The notes beneath the pieces were generated by a model. The model was not told the origin of the DNA, ran no database searches, and saw only the letters and a program-made list of their open reading frames with translations. A DNA stretch of 64,000 nucleotides from Bradyrhizobium sp. CB1650. GTDB taxonomy: Bacteria; Pseudomonadota; Alphaproteobacteria; Rhizobiales; Xanthobacteraceae. Below, one piece after another: positions 33,519-42,909 of the stretch (position 1 is its first letter; every line of letters starts with the position of its first letter). The stretch is taken from assembly GCF_029761915.1 (NCBI RefSeq), contig NZ_CP121695.1:4803501-4867500 (forward strand). Reading direction: 5' to 3'. Position numbers and translations under genes: made by a program.

Positions 33519-34430
33519 ATGGGGATCCGACGGTCAGATTCGGTGGTGCGAGCTGCGCGTGGTGTTGCTGCGGTTGCGGCCTGCCTTGCGCTTGCCAATT
33601 GCGCCTCGTCGGGCAAATTCGCCAGCCGTGTCGATCCGAAATACGGTGTCTCCTCGAGCCCCCGGGTCGTGGCCTGGGGTGAACCAGTTCCCAAGGGCGG
33701 CGGCACCTACCGCGTCGGCAAGCCCTATGTGGTGGCGGGCCGGACTTACGTGCCGGAGGAGGACGTCAACTACCGCGCCGAGGGCCTGGCGTCGTGGTAC
33801 GGCGACGATTTCCATGGCCGCCTGACCGCCAATGGCGAGGTGTTCGACATGGGCTCGCTGACGGCGGCGCATCCGACCCTGCCGATGCCGTGCTATGCGC
33901 GGGTGACCAACGTGTCGAACGGCAAGTCGCTGATTGTCCGCGTCAATGACCGCGGGCCCTATCACGGCAACCGGCTCATCGACGTCTCGAACAAGGCCGC
34001 CGAACTCCTTGAATTCAAAGGCAATGGCGTTGCCAGGGTCCGCGTCGAATATGTCGGCCGGGCACCCTTGGAAGGCTCCGACGACCGCCAGCTCATGGCC
34101 ACCTTGCGCACTGGCATTCCGGCTCCGTCGCCCTCTATGGTCCGGGTCGCTTCGGCGAAACCCTTCGTGCCGGAACTGCCGTCATCGACCCGCGGTGCCA
34201 TCCGCGGCGAGGTTCCGATGCCCGAGGGGCGGCCCTACAGCCTCGGCAATACGTCGGCCGATATCGCCTCGATCAATACGACCTCGGAAATGTCGGCCTC
34301 GAGCCGCCGCCGCGGCCGGTCGGTCCAGAACGTCCGGGCGGTGTCGTACGACGCGGACGGCGGCTATGCCAGTGACAGCGACGGCGCGGCGGAAGCACGC
34401 AGCATCCTGACCGGCCGCGGCCTCTACTGA
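33519..34430 (+). CDS. rlpA: RlpA-family septal/peptidoglycan lytic transglycosylase lipoprotein
   Basis: A 303-residue outer-membrane-type lipoprotein. The signal sequence ends in the lipobox LANC (Cys near residue 29). The double-psi beta-barrel domain is clear: GLASWYGDDFHGRLTANGEV, TAAHPTLPMPCYARVTNV, SLIVRVNDRGPYHGNRLIDV; it includes the catalytic-type His and Asp of RlpA (TAAHPTLP, NDRGPY). RlpA cuts peptidoglycan strands lacking stem peptides at the division site. The C-terminal third is Ser/Arg-rich and lacks a recognisable SPOR domain. ATG 33519 is chosen because the signal sequence follows. It ends 7 bp inside the convergent hydrolase gene. Confidence 0.9.
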   Translation: MGIRRSDSVVRAARGVAAVAACLALANCASSGKFASRVDPKYGVSSSPRVVAWGEPVPKGGGTYRVGKPYVVAGRTYVPEEDVNYRAEGLASWYGDDFHGRLTANGEVFDMGSLTAAHPTLPMPCYARVTNVSNGKSLIVRVNDRGPYHGNRLIDVSNKAAELLEFKGNGVARVRVEYVGRAPLEGSDDRQLMATLRTGIPAPSPSMVRVASAKPFVPELPSSTRGAIRGEVPMPEGRPYSLGNTSADIASINTTSEMSASSRRRGRSVQNVRAVSYDADGGYASDSDGAAEARSILTGRGLY

Positions 34431-35380
34431 GCCGCGCTCTCCTTCAGGAATTTCACCAGCGCAGCGTTGACCTCGTTGGGCCTCTCTTGCTGGACCCAGT
34501 GGCCGGCGCCCTCGATGATCAATTTGCGCTTGAGGTTCGGCAGCACGCGTTCCAGCTCGTTGACGCGCTTGGCTCCGATCAGGCCGGTAATGACTGCGTC
34601 CCTCGAGCCTGCGATGAACAGAGACGGCTGATGGATCTGCGCGTCCTGCCAGGGCGCCGACAGCTCCCAATTGCGGTCGATGTTGCGATACCAGTTCAGT
34701 CCGCCACGGAAGCCGGACTTGCGGAAGCTCTCGGTGAAATAGGCGAGGTCGGTCTCGGTCAGCCAAATGGGTAACGGCTCGTCGGCGCCGGCGTGACCGA
34801 GGAAGCCTTTGCCCTCCTGCACGAACATGGCCGCGGTGGGATCGGCGAGGCCCCGTCCGCCGAGCACGATGCGCATGGTGCGGGCGACGTCACGTTCGAG
34901 CTCGGCTTCGGCGACGCCCGGCGTCTGGAAATACTGCCAATAAAAGTTGGTGACGCCGCCCTGGCGCAATAGGTCGAGCGGCTTGCCGCGGCCGCGGAAC
35001 GGTGGCGGTACGCTCAGACCGGCGACCGCCGTGAAGATGTCGGGGCGGAACAGCGCGGCGTGCCAAGCGACCGGCGCGCCCCAATCGTGGCCGACCACCA
35101 TGGCCTTGGTCTCGCCGAGCGCCTGCACCAGGCCGACCACGTCACCGACCGTATCGAAGATCGAATAGGCGGAAGCCTCGGTCGGCGCCGCGCTCTGGCC
35201 ATAGCCGCGCATGTCGGGTGCGATGACGTGAAAGCCGGCGGCCGCCAGTGCCGGGATTTGGTGGCGCCAGGAGTAGGAGAGCTCCGGCCAGCCATGGCAC
35301 AGCACCACCAGCGGTCCCTGGCCTTGCTCACGGATGAACAGTTCGATCCCGTTGGCCTTGATCACGCGGGTGGAAGACAT
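34424..35380 (-). CDS. Epoxide-hydrolase-like alpha/beta-hydrolase
   Basis: A 318-residue soluble alpha/beta-hydrolase of the epoxide hydrolase / haloalkane dehalogenase group. The oxyanion motif is HGWPELSYSWRHQ, the nucleophile elbow is VVGHDWGAPVAWH (Asp nucleophile), the cap region contains FYWQYFQTPG, and the acid/base end is ISSR-like FIAGSRDAVITG with His in GAGHWVQQERP. Tyrosines in the cap would polarise an epoxide ring. The substrate is unknown. It is divergent from the D,D-carboxypeptidase gene and convergent with rlpA; the stop codons overlap by 7 bp, so it interrupts the otherwise rightward envelope cluster. Confidence 0.85.
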   Translation of the reverse strand: MSSTRVIKANGIELFIREQGQGPLVVLCHGWPELSYSWRHQIPALAAAGFHVIAPDMRGYGQSAAPTEASAYSIFDTVGDVVGLVQALGETKAMVVGHDWGAPVAWHAALFRPDIFTAVAGLSVPPPFRGRGKPLDLLRQGGVTNFYWQYFQTPGVAEAELERDVARTMRIVLGGRGLADPTAAMFVQEGKGFLGHAGADEPLPIWLTETDLAYFTESFRKSGFRGGLNWYRNIDRNWELSAPWQDAQIHQPSLFIAGSRDAVITGLIGAKRVNELERVLPNLKRKLIIEGAGHWVQQERPNEVNAALVKFLKESAAQ

Positions 35381-35532
35381 CGCTTTTCCGCCTTGTTTCA
35401 GGGGTTTGGTCGGAAATCATAAGGCGTCACGATAGGGGTGCGGAAAGAATCGTGCAATCTCCGGCTCCCGCGCCGAACCCGTGTTGTTCGCAACGGTTCC
35501 AACTGTTAGAACGCCGCTCTCAGGGCTTCGCC

Positions 35533-36795
35533 ATGGCATTTCGCATTTCTTTGCCTCGTCCAAACCGGCTCACGGCCGGGACGCTGGCGCGTGGCCTGAT
35601 CGCGACGCTTTTGGTTGTGAGCGTCGGCTGGGGCGGGGGGCTCTATGCCGCCAACCAGAGCGTCCAGGGCGCCAAGAAAACGGACGAGGTCGGCTTCGAC
35701 GGCGACGCGCCCACCGCGATCCTGATCGAAGCCTCCAGCGGCAGCGTGCTGTTCGAGAAGAATGCCGACGAATTGCGCGCACCCTCCAGCATGATGAAGC
35801 TGATGACCGCGGAGGTCGTCTTCAACGCCGTCAAGAAGGGCGACATCAAGCTGACCGACGAATACCGCATCAGCGAGAATGCCTGGCGCAGGGGCGGCGC
35901 GCCCTCAGGCGGCTCGACGATGTTTGCTGCCATCAACAGCAAGGTGTCGGTGGACGATCTCCTGCACGGCGCGATCATCCAGAGCGGCAATGATGCCTGC
36001 ATTGCGCTCGCCGAAGGGATGGCGGGCAACGAGCGCATTTTTGCCGCCGATTTCATGACCAGGCGCGCCCGCGAGCTCGGCATGAAGAAGTCGACCTTCG
36101 GCAACTCCAACGGTTTGCCCGACCCCGGCAACAAGATGACGGTGCGCGAGCTCGGCATGCTCGCCCGTCACATCATCCTGGACTATCCGGAATTCTACAA
36201 ACTGTTCGGCGAGAAGGAGTTCACCTGGAACAAGATCCGCCAGCCCAACCGCAATCCTCTGCTGAATTCGATGGAAGGCGCCGACGGCCTGAAGACCGGC
36301 TACACCAAGGAGGGCGGCTACGGCATGGTCGGCTCTGCGGTCCAGAACGGCACGCGGCTGATCGTCGTCGTCAACGGGCTGGAGGATTCGGAGGACCGCG
36401 CCACGGAAGCGAAGAAGATGCTGGAATGGGGCTTTCGCAATTTCGAGACCCGTACGCTGATCGCCGCCGACCAGCCGGTCGGCTACGCCAAGGTCTTTGG
36501 CGGCGAGAGCCGCTCGGTGAAGCTCGTCGCCAAAACGCCCGTGAAGGTGATGGTGCACAAGAACGGCAACGACAAGCTGATCGCGCGGATCGTCTATAGC
36601 GGCCCGGTGCGCGCGCCGATCCAGGAGGGCCAGCCCGTCGGAGTGGTGCGGGTCTGGCGCAGCGGCAACATCGCGGTGGAGACGCCGGTCTACGCCGCTG
36701 AGACGATCGGCACCGGCTCGACCATGCGCCGCGCGATCGACGGCGCCAGCGAGCTCGTGATCGGCGCGTTCCGCGCGGGCGCCGAGAAGCTCTGA
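35533..36795 (+). CDS. D-alanyl-D-alanine carboxypeptidase (DacC/DacF type, PBP5 family)
   Basis: A 420-residue penicillin-binding protein 5-type peptidase that trims the terminal D-Ala of peptidoglycan stems. The S11 motifs are present: SxxK in APSSMMKLMTAEV, SGN in QSGNDACIALAEG and KTG in DGLKTGYTKEGGYG. The N-terminus has a membrane/signal segment (GLIATLLVVSVGWGGGLYAA). The C-terminal beta domain (VKVMVHKNGNDKLIARIVYS) and a terminal amphipathic helix follow. ATG 35533 is used; the frame is open 27 codons further. It is followed 2 bp later by tmk, the usual alphaproteobacterial order. Confidence 0.93.
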   Translation: MAFRISLPRPNRLTAGTLARGLIATLLVVSVGWGGGLYAANQSVQGAKKTDEVGFDGDAPTAILIEASSGSVLFEKNADELRAPSSMMKLMTAEVVFNAVKKGDIKLTDEYRISENAWRRGGAPSGGSTMFAAINSKVSVDDLLHGAIIQSGNDACIALAEGMAGNERIFAADFMTRRARELGMKKSTFGNSNGLPDPGNKMTVRELGMLARHIILDYPEFYKLFGEKEFTWNKIRQPNRNPLLNSMEGADGLKTGYTKEGGYGMVGSAVQNGTRLIVVVNGLEDSEDRATEAKKMLEWGFRNFETRTLIAADQPVGYAKVFGGESRSVKLVAKTPVKVMVHKNGNDKLIARIVYSGPVRAPIQEGQPVGVVRVWRSGNIAVETPVYAAETIGTGSTMRRAIDGASELVIGAFRAGAEKL

Positions 36796-36797
36796 TC

Positions 36798-37484
36798 ATG
36801 AGCGAGATCGCTGGACAGCGCCCGTCCGGACGCGGACGCTTCATCACCTTTGAAGGCGGCGAAGGAGCGGGCAAGTCGACGCAGATCAAGAGGCTCGCCG
36901 ATCGGCTGAGTGCGGCCAAGCTCCGCACCGTCGTCACGCGCGAGCCCGGCGGCTCGCCGGGCGCCGAGATCATGCGCCATCTCGTGCTCTCCGGCATGGG
37001 CAAGCTGCTCGGGCCCGAGGCCGAAACGTTGCTGTTTGCCGCCGCCCGCGACGATCATGTCCGCACCGTGATCCAGCCGGCGCTCAATCAGGGCGCCTGG
37101 GTCCTGTGCGACCGCTTTGCCGATTCGACGCGGGCCTATCAGGGCAGCCTCGGCCGCGTGCCGATCGGCCTGATCAGCGCCATGCAGCGGGTCACCATCG
37201 GCGATCTCAGGCCGGACCTTACCTTCATCCTGGACCTGCCGGTCGAGATCGGCCTGCAGCGCGCCGCCGCGCGCCGCGGCAGCGGGACGCCGGACCGCTT
37301 CGAGAGCGAGGACCTCAGGTTCCATCAGGGCCTGCGCGACGCTTATCGCAAAATCGCGGCTGAAGAACCCGCGCGCTGCGTGCTGATCGATGCCAATGCC
37401 GACGTTGACACGGTCGCCGAGCGCATCTGGACGGCGCTGCGCGATCGCCTCCTGCCCACGCCAGCATCGGTCGTTTCAATATGA
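36798..37484 (+). CDS. tmk: Thymidylate kinase
   Basis: A 228-residue kinase making dTDP from dTMP. The P-loop is [17 protein letters not shown] (about residues 17-33), followed by the DR motif region [17 protein letters not shown]. The family signature [13 protein letters not shown] and the lid region ([20 protein letters not shown]) are present. Length is standard. It begins 2 bp after the carboxypeptidase gene, and its stop overlaps the holB start by four bases (ATGA), so the three are co-translated in one operon. Confidence 0.96.
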   Translation: MSEIAGQRPSGRGRFITFEGGEGAGKSTQIKRLADRLSAAKLRTVVTREPGGSPGAEIMRHLVLSGMGKLLGPEAETLLFAAARDDHVRTVIQPALNQGAWVLCDRFADSTRAYQGSLGRVPIGLISAMQRVTIGDLRPDLTFILDLPVEIGLQRAAARRGSGTPDRFESEDLRFHQGLRDAYRKIAAEEPARCVLIDANADVDTVAERIWTALRDRLLPTPASVVSI

Positions 37485-38527
37485 GCCCGCGACAGGCCGA
37501 GCGCGAACCCGCCGTCCCGCATCCACGCGAGACCGCTCGGCTGTTCGGCCATCACGAGGCGGAGCTGGCGCTGCTCGCGGCCTATCGGAGCGGGCGCATC
37601 CCGCATGCCTGGCTGATCGGCGGTCCGCAAGGGATCGGCAAAGCGACGCTGGCCTACCGGATGGCGCGCTTCGTGCTCGCCCACGGCCAGCCGCTGGCGC
37701 CTGCCGTGCAGCGTGCCGAGAACCTTGCGATCGATCCCGACGAAGCCGTGGCGCGGCAGATCGCCGCCGGATCGCACGGCAGCCTGTTGACGCTGGAGCG
37801 CACCGCCAACGATCGCGGTGCGATGCGTACCGTGATCACCGTGGACGAGACGCGCGAGACCATCGCGTTCTTCGGCTCGACGGCGGCGGCGGAAGGCTGG
37901 CGCGTTTGCATCGTCGACACTGTCGACGAGCTCAATCCGAACGCCGCGAATGCGCTGCTGAAGATCCTCGAAGAGCCGCCGCAGCAATCGCTGTTCCTGC
38001 TGGTGAGCCACGCGCCTGCGCGGGTGCTGGCCACGATCCAGTCGCGCTGCCGCAAGCTGCGCCTGCGCCCGCTCGCAACCGACGAGGTGATCGGCGCCGC
38101 GGCCGCGGCGGCCGAGATCGAGCCGAGCGATCCGGCGCTGCGCGAAGCGGCAGAGGCCTCCGAGGGCAGCGTCGCGCGGGCGCTGACGCTGCTCGGCGGC
38201 GATGCACTCAAGCTTCAGCAGCGCACGGCCGCGCTGCTCGCACGTCTGCCGCAGGTGGATCCGCGCGAGTTGCACACGCTCGGCGATTCTCTGGGCACCA
38301 GCGACCGTGTCGCGCTTGCGGCCTTCACCGACGGCATCGATCGCTGGATCGCCGAGCGCCTGCATGCGGACGAAGCCAGCGCCAACCAGAACCTGCCGCG
38401 CCTTGCGCGGCTTGCGGAGGTATGGGAAAAGATCGTCCGCGCCGCGCGCGACACCGAAACCTACAATCTGGAGCGAAAGCCCTTGGTTTTCTCGGTGTTT
38501 GGCTGGCTGGCGGACGCAACGCGCTAG
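37481..38527 (+). CDS. holB: DNA polymerase III subunit delta'
   Basis: A 348-residue clamp-loader subunit. It has the AAA+ fold with a degenerate nucleotide site ([20 protein letters not shown]). The sensor region [20 protein letters not shown] and the following [20 protein letters not shown], with [11 protein letters not shown], are characteristic of delta'. It works with delta and tau/gamma to load the sliding clamp. It overlaps tmk by four bases and is followed 47 bp later by metG. Length is typical for alphaproteobacteria. The alternative plus-one frame over this gene (leading into metG) is a shadow. Confidence 0.94.
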   Translation: MSPRQAEREPAVPHPRETARLFGHHEAELALLAAYRSGRIPHAWLIGGPQGIGKATLAYRMARFVLAHGQPLAPAVQRAENLAIDPDEAVARQIAAGSHGSLLTLERTANDRGAMRTVITVDETRETIAFFGSTAAAEGWRVCIVDTVDELNPNAANALLKILEEPPQQSLFLLVSHAPARVLATIQSRCRKLRLRPLATDEVIGAAAAAAEIEPSDPALREAAEASEGSVARALTLLGGDALKLQQRTAALLARLPQVDPRELHTLGDSLGTSDRVALAAFTDGIDRWIAERLHADEASANQNLPRLARLAEVWEKIVRAARDTETYNLERKPLVFSVFGWLADATR

Positions 38528-38574
38528 GCGCAGGTTCGTTTCCAAATTTTGAGAATCCGGTAAAGGAATTCGTG

Positions 38575-40539
38575 GTGGCAACGCGAGCTAAGAAGACCGT
38601 CAAACGCAAGAGCGGCAAGAAGGCTGCGAAGAACGCCGCCAAGCGCCCGGCCAAGAATCTTGGGAAGGCTCGCGCGCGCAAGGCCGCCAACAGGACCAAG
38701 AAAGCTGCTGCCAAGAAGGACACGAAAAAAGCAGCCGGCGCAAAGAAGGTAGCGAAGAGGAAGGCTGCGAAGAAGCAGGTCGCCGCGAGGAAGGCCCCTA
38801 AGAAGAAAGCGGCCCGGAAGCCGGCCAAGGCTTCTGCGAAGGCTCCCGCAAAGAAGGTGGTCAAGAAGGCGAGGGTGGCGGCTCCTCCCGCGGCGCCGGC
38901 TGCGGTCGCTCCGCCGAAGGTCGTGAAACCGAAGGCGCCGCGCGCGCCGAAGGTCGCTGCCGCGCCGCAAGCCGCCGCGCCTGTCGCGGCACCCGCACGC
39001 GACAACGTCTTCTACATCACGACCGCGATCGCCTATCCCAACGGCCATCCGCACATCGGCCACGCCTATGAGGCGATCGCAACCGACGTGCTCGCGCGAT
39101 TTGCGAGGCTCGACGGCAAGGACGTGTTCTTCCTGACCGGCACCGACGAGCACGGTTTGAAGATGATCCAGACCGCGCAGAACGAAGGTCTCACCCCGTC
39201 GGCGCTCGCCACCCGCAACGCCGGGCGCTTCAAGGAGATGGACGAGCGCCTGAACGTGTCGTTCGATCGCTTCATCCGCACCACCGAAGCGCAGCACCAT
39301 GACTCCAGCAAGGAAATCTGGCGGCGCATGGCCGCCAACGGCGACATCTATGCCGACACCTATTCCGGCTGGTACTCGGTGCGCGACGAAGCCTACTACG
39401 CCGAGGACGAGACGCGCCTGAACGATGACGGCGTGCGCCTTGGTCCGCAAGGCACGCCCGTCGAGTGGGTCGAGGAGAAGAGCTATTTCTTCCGCTTGTC
39501 GGCCTACCAGGACAAGCTGCTCAAGCTCTATGAGGAGCATCCCGATTTCATTGGTCCGGATTCGCGCCGGAACGAGGTGGTGAGCTTCGTCAGAAGCGGC
39601 CTGCGCGATCTCTCGATCTCGCGCACCACGTTCGACTGGGGCGTGAAGGTGCCTGACGACGAAGAGCACGTGATGTATGTCTGGGTCGACGCGCTCACCA
39701 ACTACATCACCGGCGTCGGCTTCCCCGACGAGGGCGATGCGAACTGGCGCTACTGGCCCGCGGATGTGCACATCATCGGCAAGGACATCATCCGCTTCCA
39801 CGCGGTCTACTGGCCGGCGTTCCTGATGTCGGCCGGGATTCCGGTGCCGAAGCGCGTCTATGCCCACGGCTTCCTGTTCAACAGGGGCGAGAAGATGTCG
39901 AAGTCGGTCGGCAACGTGGTCGATCCCTTCAATCTCGCCGATCAGTACGGCGTCGACCAGATGCGCTATTTCTTCCTGCGCGAGGTGCCGTTCGGCCAGG
40001 ACGGCAATTACAACCATGAGGCCATAGTCGCGCGCATCAATGCCGATCTCGCCAACGATCTCGGCAATCTCGCGCAGCGCTCGCTGTCGATGATCGCAAA
40101 GCAGCTCGGCGGCGTGCTACCCGAGCCCGGTGAGTTCAGCGACAACGACAAGGCCATCCTGTCGCAGGCCGACGGCATGATCGCGGCGAGCCGCGAAGCG
40201 ATGGCGTCGCAGCAGATCCACCACTGGCTCAACGCCGTGTGGGCCGTGGTCGCCGAAGCCAACCGCTACTTCGCGGGCGAGGCGCCTTGGGCGTTGGCCA
40301 AGACCGACCCGGCGCGGCAGAAGACGGTGCTCTATGTGACCGCGGAGGTCGTGCGCCAGATCGCGATCCTCGCCCAACCAGCGATGCCGACCGCCTCGGG
40401 CAAGCTGCTCGACAGCCTCGGCATCCCCCAAGCAGAGCGCAACTTCGCCATGCTCGGCGGCGCAAAGCGGATCGCGCCCGGCTCGACGCTACCGGCCCCG
40501 ATGCCTGCGTTCCCGCGCTACATCGAGCCGGCGGCCTAA
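38575..40539 (+). CDS. metG: Methionyl-tRNA synthetase with histone-H1-like N-terminal extension
   Basis: A 654-residue enzyme charging tRNA-Met. The catalytic core starts only near residue 143 ([20 protein letters not shown], containing HIGH) and includes KMSKS in [12 protein letters not shown]. The stem-contact and anticodon domains follow ([20 protein letters not shown] region; [13 protein letters not shown]). There is no Cys-rich zinc knuckle. The first 140 residues are Lys/Ala repeats ([34 protein letters not shown]) and then Ala/Pro, like histone H1 tails. The start is GTG 38575, with AAAGGA seven bases upstream; GTG 38572 also possible. The tail is in frame without a stop. Confidence 0.95.
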   Translation: MATRAKKTVKRKSGKKAAKNAAKRPAKNLGKARARKAANRTKKAAAKKDTKKAAGAKKVAKRKAAKKQVAARKAPKKKAARKPAKASAKAPAKKVVKKARVAAPPAAPAAVAPPKVVKPKAPRAPKVAAAPQAAAPVAAPARDNVFYITTAIAYPNGHPHIGHAYEAIATDVLARFARLDGKDVFFLTGTDEHGLKMIQTAQNEGLTPSALATRNAGRFKEMDERLNVSFDRFIRTTEAQHHDSSKEIWRRMAANGDIYADTYSGWYSVRDEAYYAEDETRLNDDGVRLGPQGTPVEWVEEKSYFFRLSAYQDKLLKLYEEHPDFIGPDSRRNEVVSFVRSGLRDLSISRTTFDWGVKVPDDEEHVMYVWVDALTNYITGVGFPDEGDANWRYWPADVHIIGKDIIRFHAVYWPAFLMSAGIPVPKRVYAHGFLFNRGEKMSKSVGNVVDPFNLADQYGVDQMRYFFLREVPFGQDGNYNHEAIVARINADLANDLGNLAQRSLSMIAKQLGGVLPEPGEFSDNDKAILSQADGMIAASREAMASQQIHHWLNAVWAVVAEANRYFAGEAPWALAKTDPARQKTVLYVTAEVVRQIAILAQPAMPTASGKLLDSLGIPQAERNFAMLGGAKRIAPGSTLPAPMPAFPRYIEPAA

Positions 40540-40552
40540 GGGCAATCGCGCA

Positions 40553-41329
40553 ATGCTGGTCGACAGCCACTGTCACCTGGATTTTCCGGACTTTGCGGAG
40601 GATCTCGACGGAATCGTGTCGCGCGCGCGTGCCGCCGGCATCAAGCGCATGGTCACGATCTCGACGCGGGTGCGGCGGCTGAACGATCTGCTTGCGATTG
40701 CCGATCGCTATGACGACGTCTACTGCTCGGTCGGCACCCATCCGCACAACGCGGACGAGGAGGACGGCATCTCGCCGGACGAGCTTGTCGCGCTGACGCA
40801 GCATCCCAAGGTCGTCGCGCTTGGGGAGGCCGGGCTCGACTATTTCTACGACAACGGCTCGCCGGCGGCGCAGGCGAGGGGCTTTCGTGCCCATATCGCT
40901 GCCGCGCGCGCAACCGGCCTGCCGCTCGTGATCCATACCCGCGAGGCGGACGAGGATTGTGGCCGCATCCTGGAAGAGGAGGCGGGACGCGGATCGTTTC
41001 GCGCCGTGTTGCATTGTTACACGGGCGGGCGCGAGCTTGCCATGAAGGCGGTTTCGCTCGGGCTGTACATCGGCTTCACGGGCATCCTGACCTTCAAGAA
41101 GTCGGGCGAGTTGCGCGCGCTCGCAGCCGAACTGCCCTCCGATCGTATTGTGGTTGAAACGGACTCTCCCTATCTTGCGCCCGGCAAGTTCCGGGGCAAA
41201 CGCAACGAACCGGCCTATGTGGTCGAGGTCGCCAAAGTGCTCGCCCAAACCCGCGGCGTGTCGCTCGAGGAAATCTCACGCCAGACCACCGAAAATTTCT
41301 TCCGCCTGTTCTCCAAGGTGAAAGCTTAA
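40553..41329 (+). CDS. tatD: TatD-family metal-dependent DNase/hydrolase
   Basis: A 258-residue TIM-barrel metallohydrolase. Metal ligands are visible in VDSHCHLDFPDF (HxH), GEAGLDYFYD (Glu), LVIHTREADEDC (His), VLHCYTGGRELA (His) and VETDSPYLAPGKFRGKRNEP (Asp). Members act as 3'-5' exonucleases or deoxynucleotide/peptide hydrolases. Closest in layout to the YcfH branch, which commonly follows metG. It begins 13 bp after metG and ends 13 bp before the MBL-fold gene, so all lie in one operon. Confidence 0.93.
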   Translation: MLVDSHCHLDFPDFAEDLDGIVSRARAAGIKRMVTISTRVRRLNDLLAIADRYDDVYCSVGTHPHNADEEDGISPDELVALTQHPKVVALGEAGLDYFYDNGSPAAQARGFRAHIAAARATGLPLVIHTREADEDCGRILEEEAGRGSFRAVLHCYTGGRELAMKAVSLGLYIGFTGILTFKKSGELRALAAELPSDRIVVETDSPYLAPGKFRGKRNEPAYVVEVAKVLAQTRGVSLEEISRQTTENFFRLFSKVKA

Positions 41330-41342
41330 GTCCAGGAGCCGC

Positions 41343-42140
41343 ATGACACTGACGCTGACGATCCTGGGCTGCGGCTCCTCTGCCGGCGTGCCGCGCCCGG
41401 CCCTCGGCTGGGGCGCCTGCGATCCCGAGAATCCCAAGAACCGCCGGCGCCGCTGCTCGCTGCTCGTTGAGCAGACTGCCGATCATGGCACCACGCGCAT
41501 CGTGATCGACACCTCGCCGGACCTGCGCGAGCAGCTCATCGATGCCAATGTCGATCACATCGACGCGGTGTTCTTGACGCACGAGCATGCCGACCAGACC
41601 CACGGCATGGACGATCTGCGCTCGGTCGTCCTTCACATGCGCAAGCGCATTCCGGTCTACTTCAACCAGTCGACCGCCAAGGACATCATGGCGCGGTTCT
41701 CCTATTGCTTCATCTCGCCAGAGGGCAGTGACTATCCGCCGATCCTGACGCGGCACTCGATCGAGGCGGCCGAGAGCCAGACGATTTTGGGGAAAGGCGG
41801 CGCGGTGACGCTGCGGGCCTTCCTGGTGCAGCACGGCAAGATCCCGGCGCTCGGCTATCGCATCGGGAATGCCGCCTACACGCCCGACCTCAACGACATC
41901 CCGCGCGAGAGCTGGGGCGCGCTGGAAAATCTCGACCTGTGGATCGTCGACGGGCTGCGCTACACCGGCCATTCCAGCCACTTCAGCATCAACGACGCAC
42001 TGTCCTGGATCGCGCGCTTCAAGCCGAAGCGCGCCGTCATTACCAACATGACAGCCGATGTCGACTACGAGGCGATCAGGCAGTCGCTGCCCGCGGGCGT
42101 GGTGCCGGCCTATGATGGGCTGCGGCTGGAGACGCACTGA
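41343..42140 (+). CDS. MBL-fold hydrolase (PhnP-like)
   Basis: A 265-residue metallo-beta-lactamase-fold enzyme. The opening LTILGCGSSAGVPRPALGWG and RRRRCSLLVE are typical of the PhnP-like phosphodiesterase branch. The metal motif is FLTHEHADQTHGMDDLRSV (HxHxDxxH-type), with further ligands in FLVQHGKIPALGY and the late TNMTADVDYEAI region. It is probably a cyclic-phosphate or related phosphodiesterase; no phosphonate genes are nearby, so a PhnP role is unlikely. Last gene of the envelope/translation operon. Confidence 0.85.
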   Translation: MTLTLTILGCGSSAGVPRPALGWGACDPENPKNRRRRCSLLVEQTADHGTTRIVIDTSPDLREQLIDANVDHIDAVFLTHEHADQTHGMDDLRSVVLHMRKRIPVYFNQSTAKDIMARFSYCFISPEGSDYPPILTRHSIEAAESQTILGKGGAVTLRAFLVQHGKIPALGYRIGNAAYTPDLNDIPRESWGALENLDLWIVDGLRYTGHSSHFSINDALSWIARFKPKRAVITNMTADVDYEAIRQSLPAGVVPAYDGLRLETH

Positions 42141-42319
42141 ACCTGCAGTAGAGATGTGGCCCAAGCCGGCATATTCCTTGCTTTCGTGGGCTCCTTCATG
42201 TTGGTCTAACGTCTCACAGACAGGTGTTGGACAGAGACGATAATCAAGCACAGCCGGCGGCGCGTGGCGCCCGATCGTCGGGTTCGTTACACTGAGTCAT
42301 CTGAGGATGGGGGCCGCGT

Positions 42320-42907
42320 TTGGCAGGGCATGACGACGACGTAACGGCTGCGGGATTGATCCGACGCGCTCTGGATCTTCTCTATCTCGGCGCAGGCTTT
42401 GCGGCCGGAATCTTTCTGGTGGCGATTTTCGCGATCATGATGGTCATGTCGGTCGGACGGCAATTTGCCTTCAACATTCCGGCCGGCGACGACTTCGCCT
42501 CGTGGTGCATGGCGGCAATGGCATTTCTCGGTCTCGCCCATACCTTCAAGCGCGGCGAGATGATACGCGTCGGTCTCCTGCTCGAGCGCTTGCACGGACG
42601 GACGAAACAGATCGCCGAGATCGTCGCACTCGGGATTGCTGCGGCCTTCATTCTCTACTTTACCCGACACGCCGTGCAGATGACCTACGACTCCTGGCGC
42701 TTCAACGACGTGGCGCAAGGCGTCGTCGCGCTTCCGCTCTGGATTCCGCAGCTTGGCTTTGCTTCGGGTCTTGCAATCCTGTCGATCGCAGTAGCCGACG
42801 AGATGGTCAACGTGCTGCGTGGCAATCGGCCGAGCTACGAGAAGGGGTCTCCGGACGAAAGCCCGGAAGAGTTCGTCGAGCGCATATCGCAGGGCGGCGG
42901 AGGTTGA
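42320..42907 (+). CDS. TRAP transporter small permease (DctQ)
   Basis: A 195-residue small membrane subunit of a tripartite ATP-independent periplasmic transporter. Four spans are visible (AGFAAGIFLVAIFAIMMVMS, FASWCMAAMAFLGLAHTFK, IAEIVALGIAAAFILYFTR, LGFASGLAILSIAVADEMV). The family motif MAAMAFLGLAHTFKRGEMIR is present. It starts with TTG at 42320, preceded by a GGGGG. The large permease gene starts 2 bp after its stop, and the binding protein follows. A 180-bp gap upstream should contain the operon promoter. Confidence 0.9.
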   Translation: MAGHDDDVTAAGLIRRALDLLYLGAGFAAGIFLVAIFAIMMVMSVGRQFAFNIPAGDDFASWCMAAMAFLGLAHTFKRGEMIRVGLLLERLHGRTKQIAEIVALGIAAAFILYFTRHAVQMTYDSWRFNDVAQGVVALPLWIPQLGFASGLAILSIAVADEMVNVLRGNRPSYEKGSPDESPEEFVERISQGGGG

Positions 42908-42909
42908 CC

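Noticed and set aside
37390..38574. Upstream 395-codon extension of metG through holB
   Set aside because: It overlaps holB in another frame with Arg-rich nonsense sequence. The GTG at 38575 has the ribosome-binding site.
36690..38581. Long minus-strand frames opposite tmk and holB
   Set aside because: Antisense shadows. The sense strand carries complete Tmk and HolB motifs with overlapping starts and stops.
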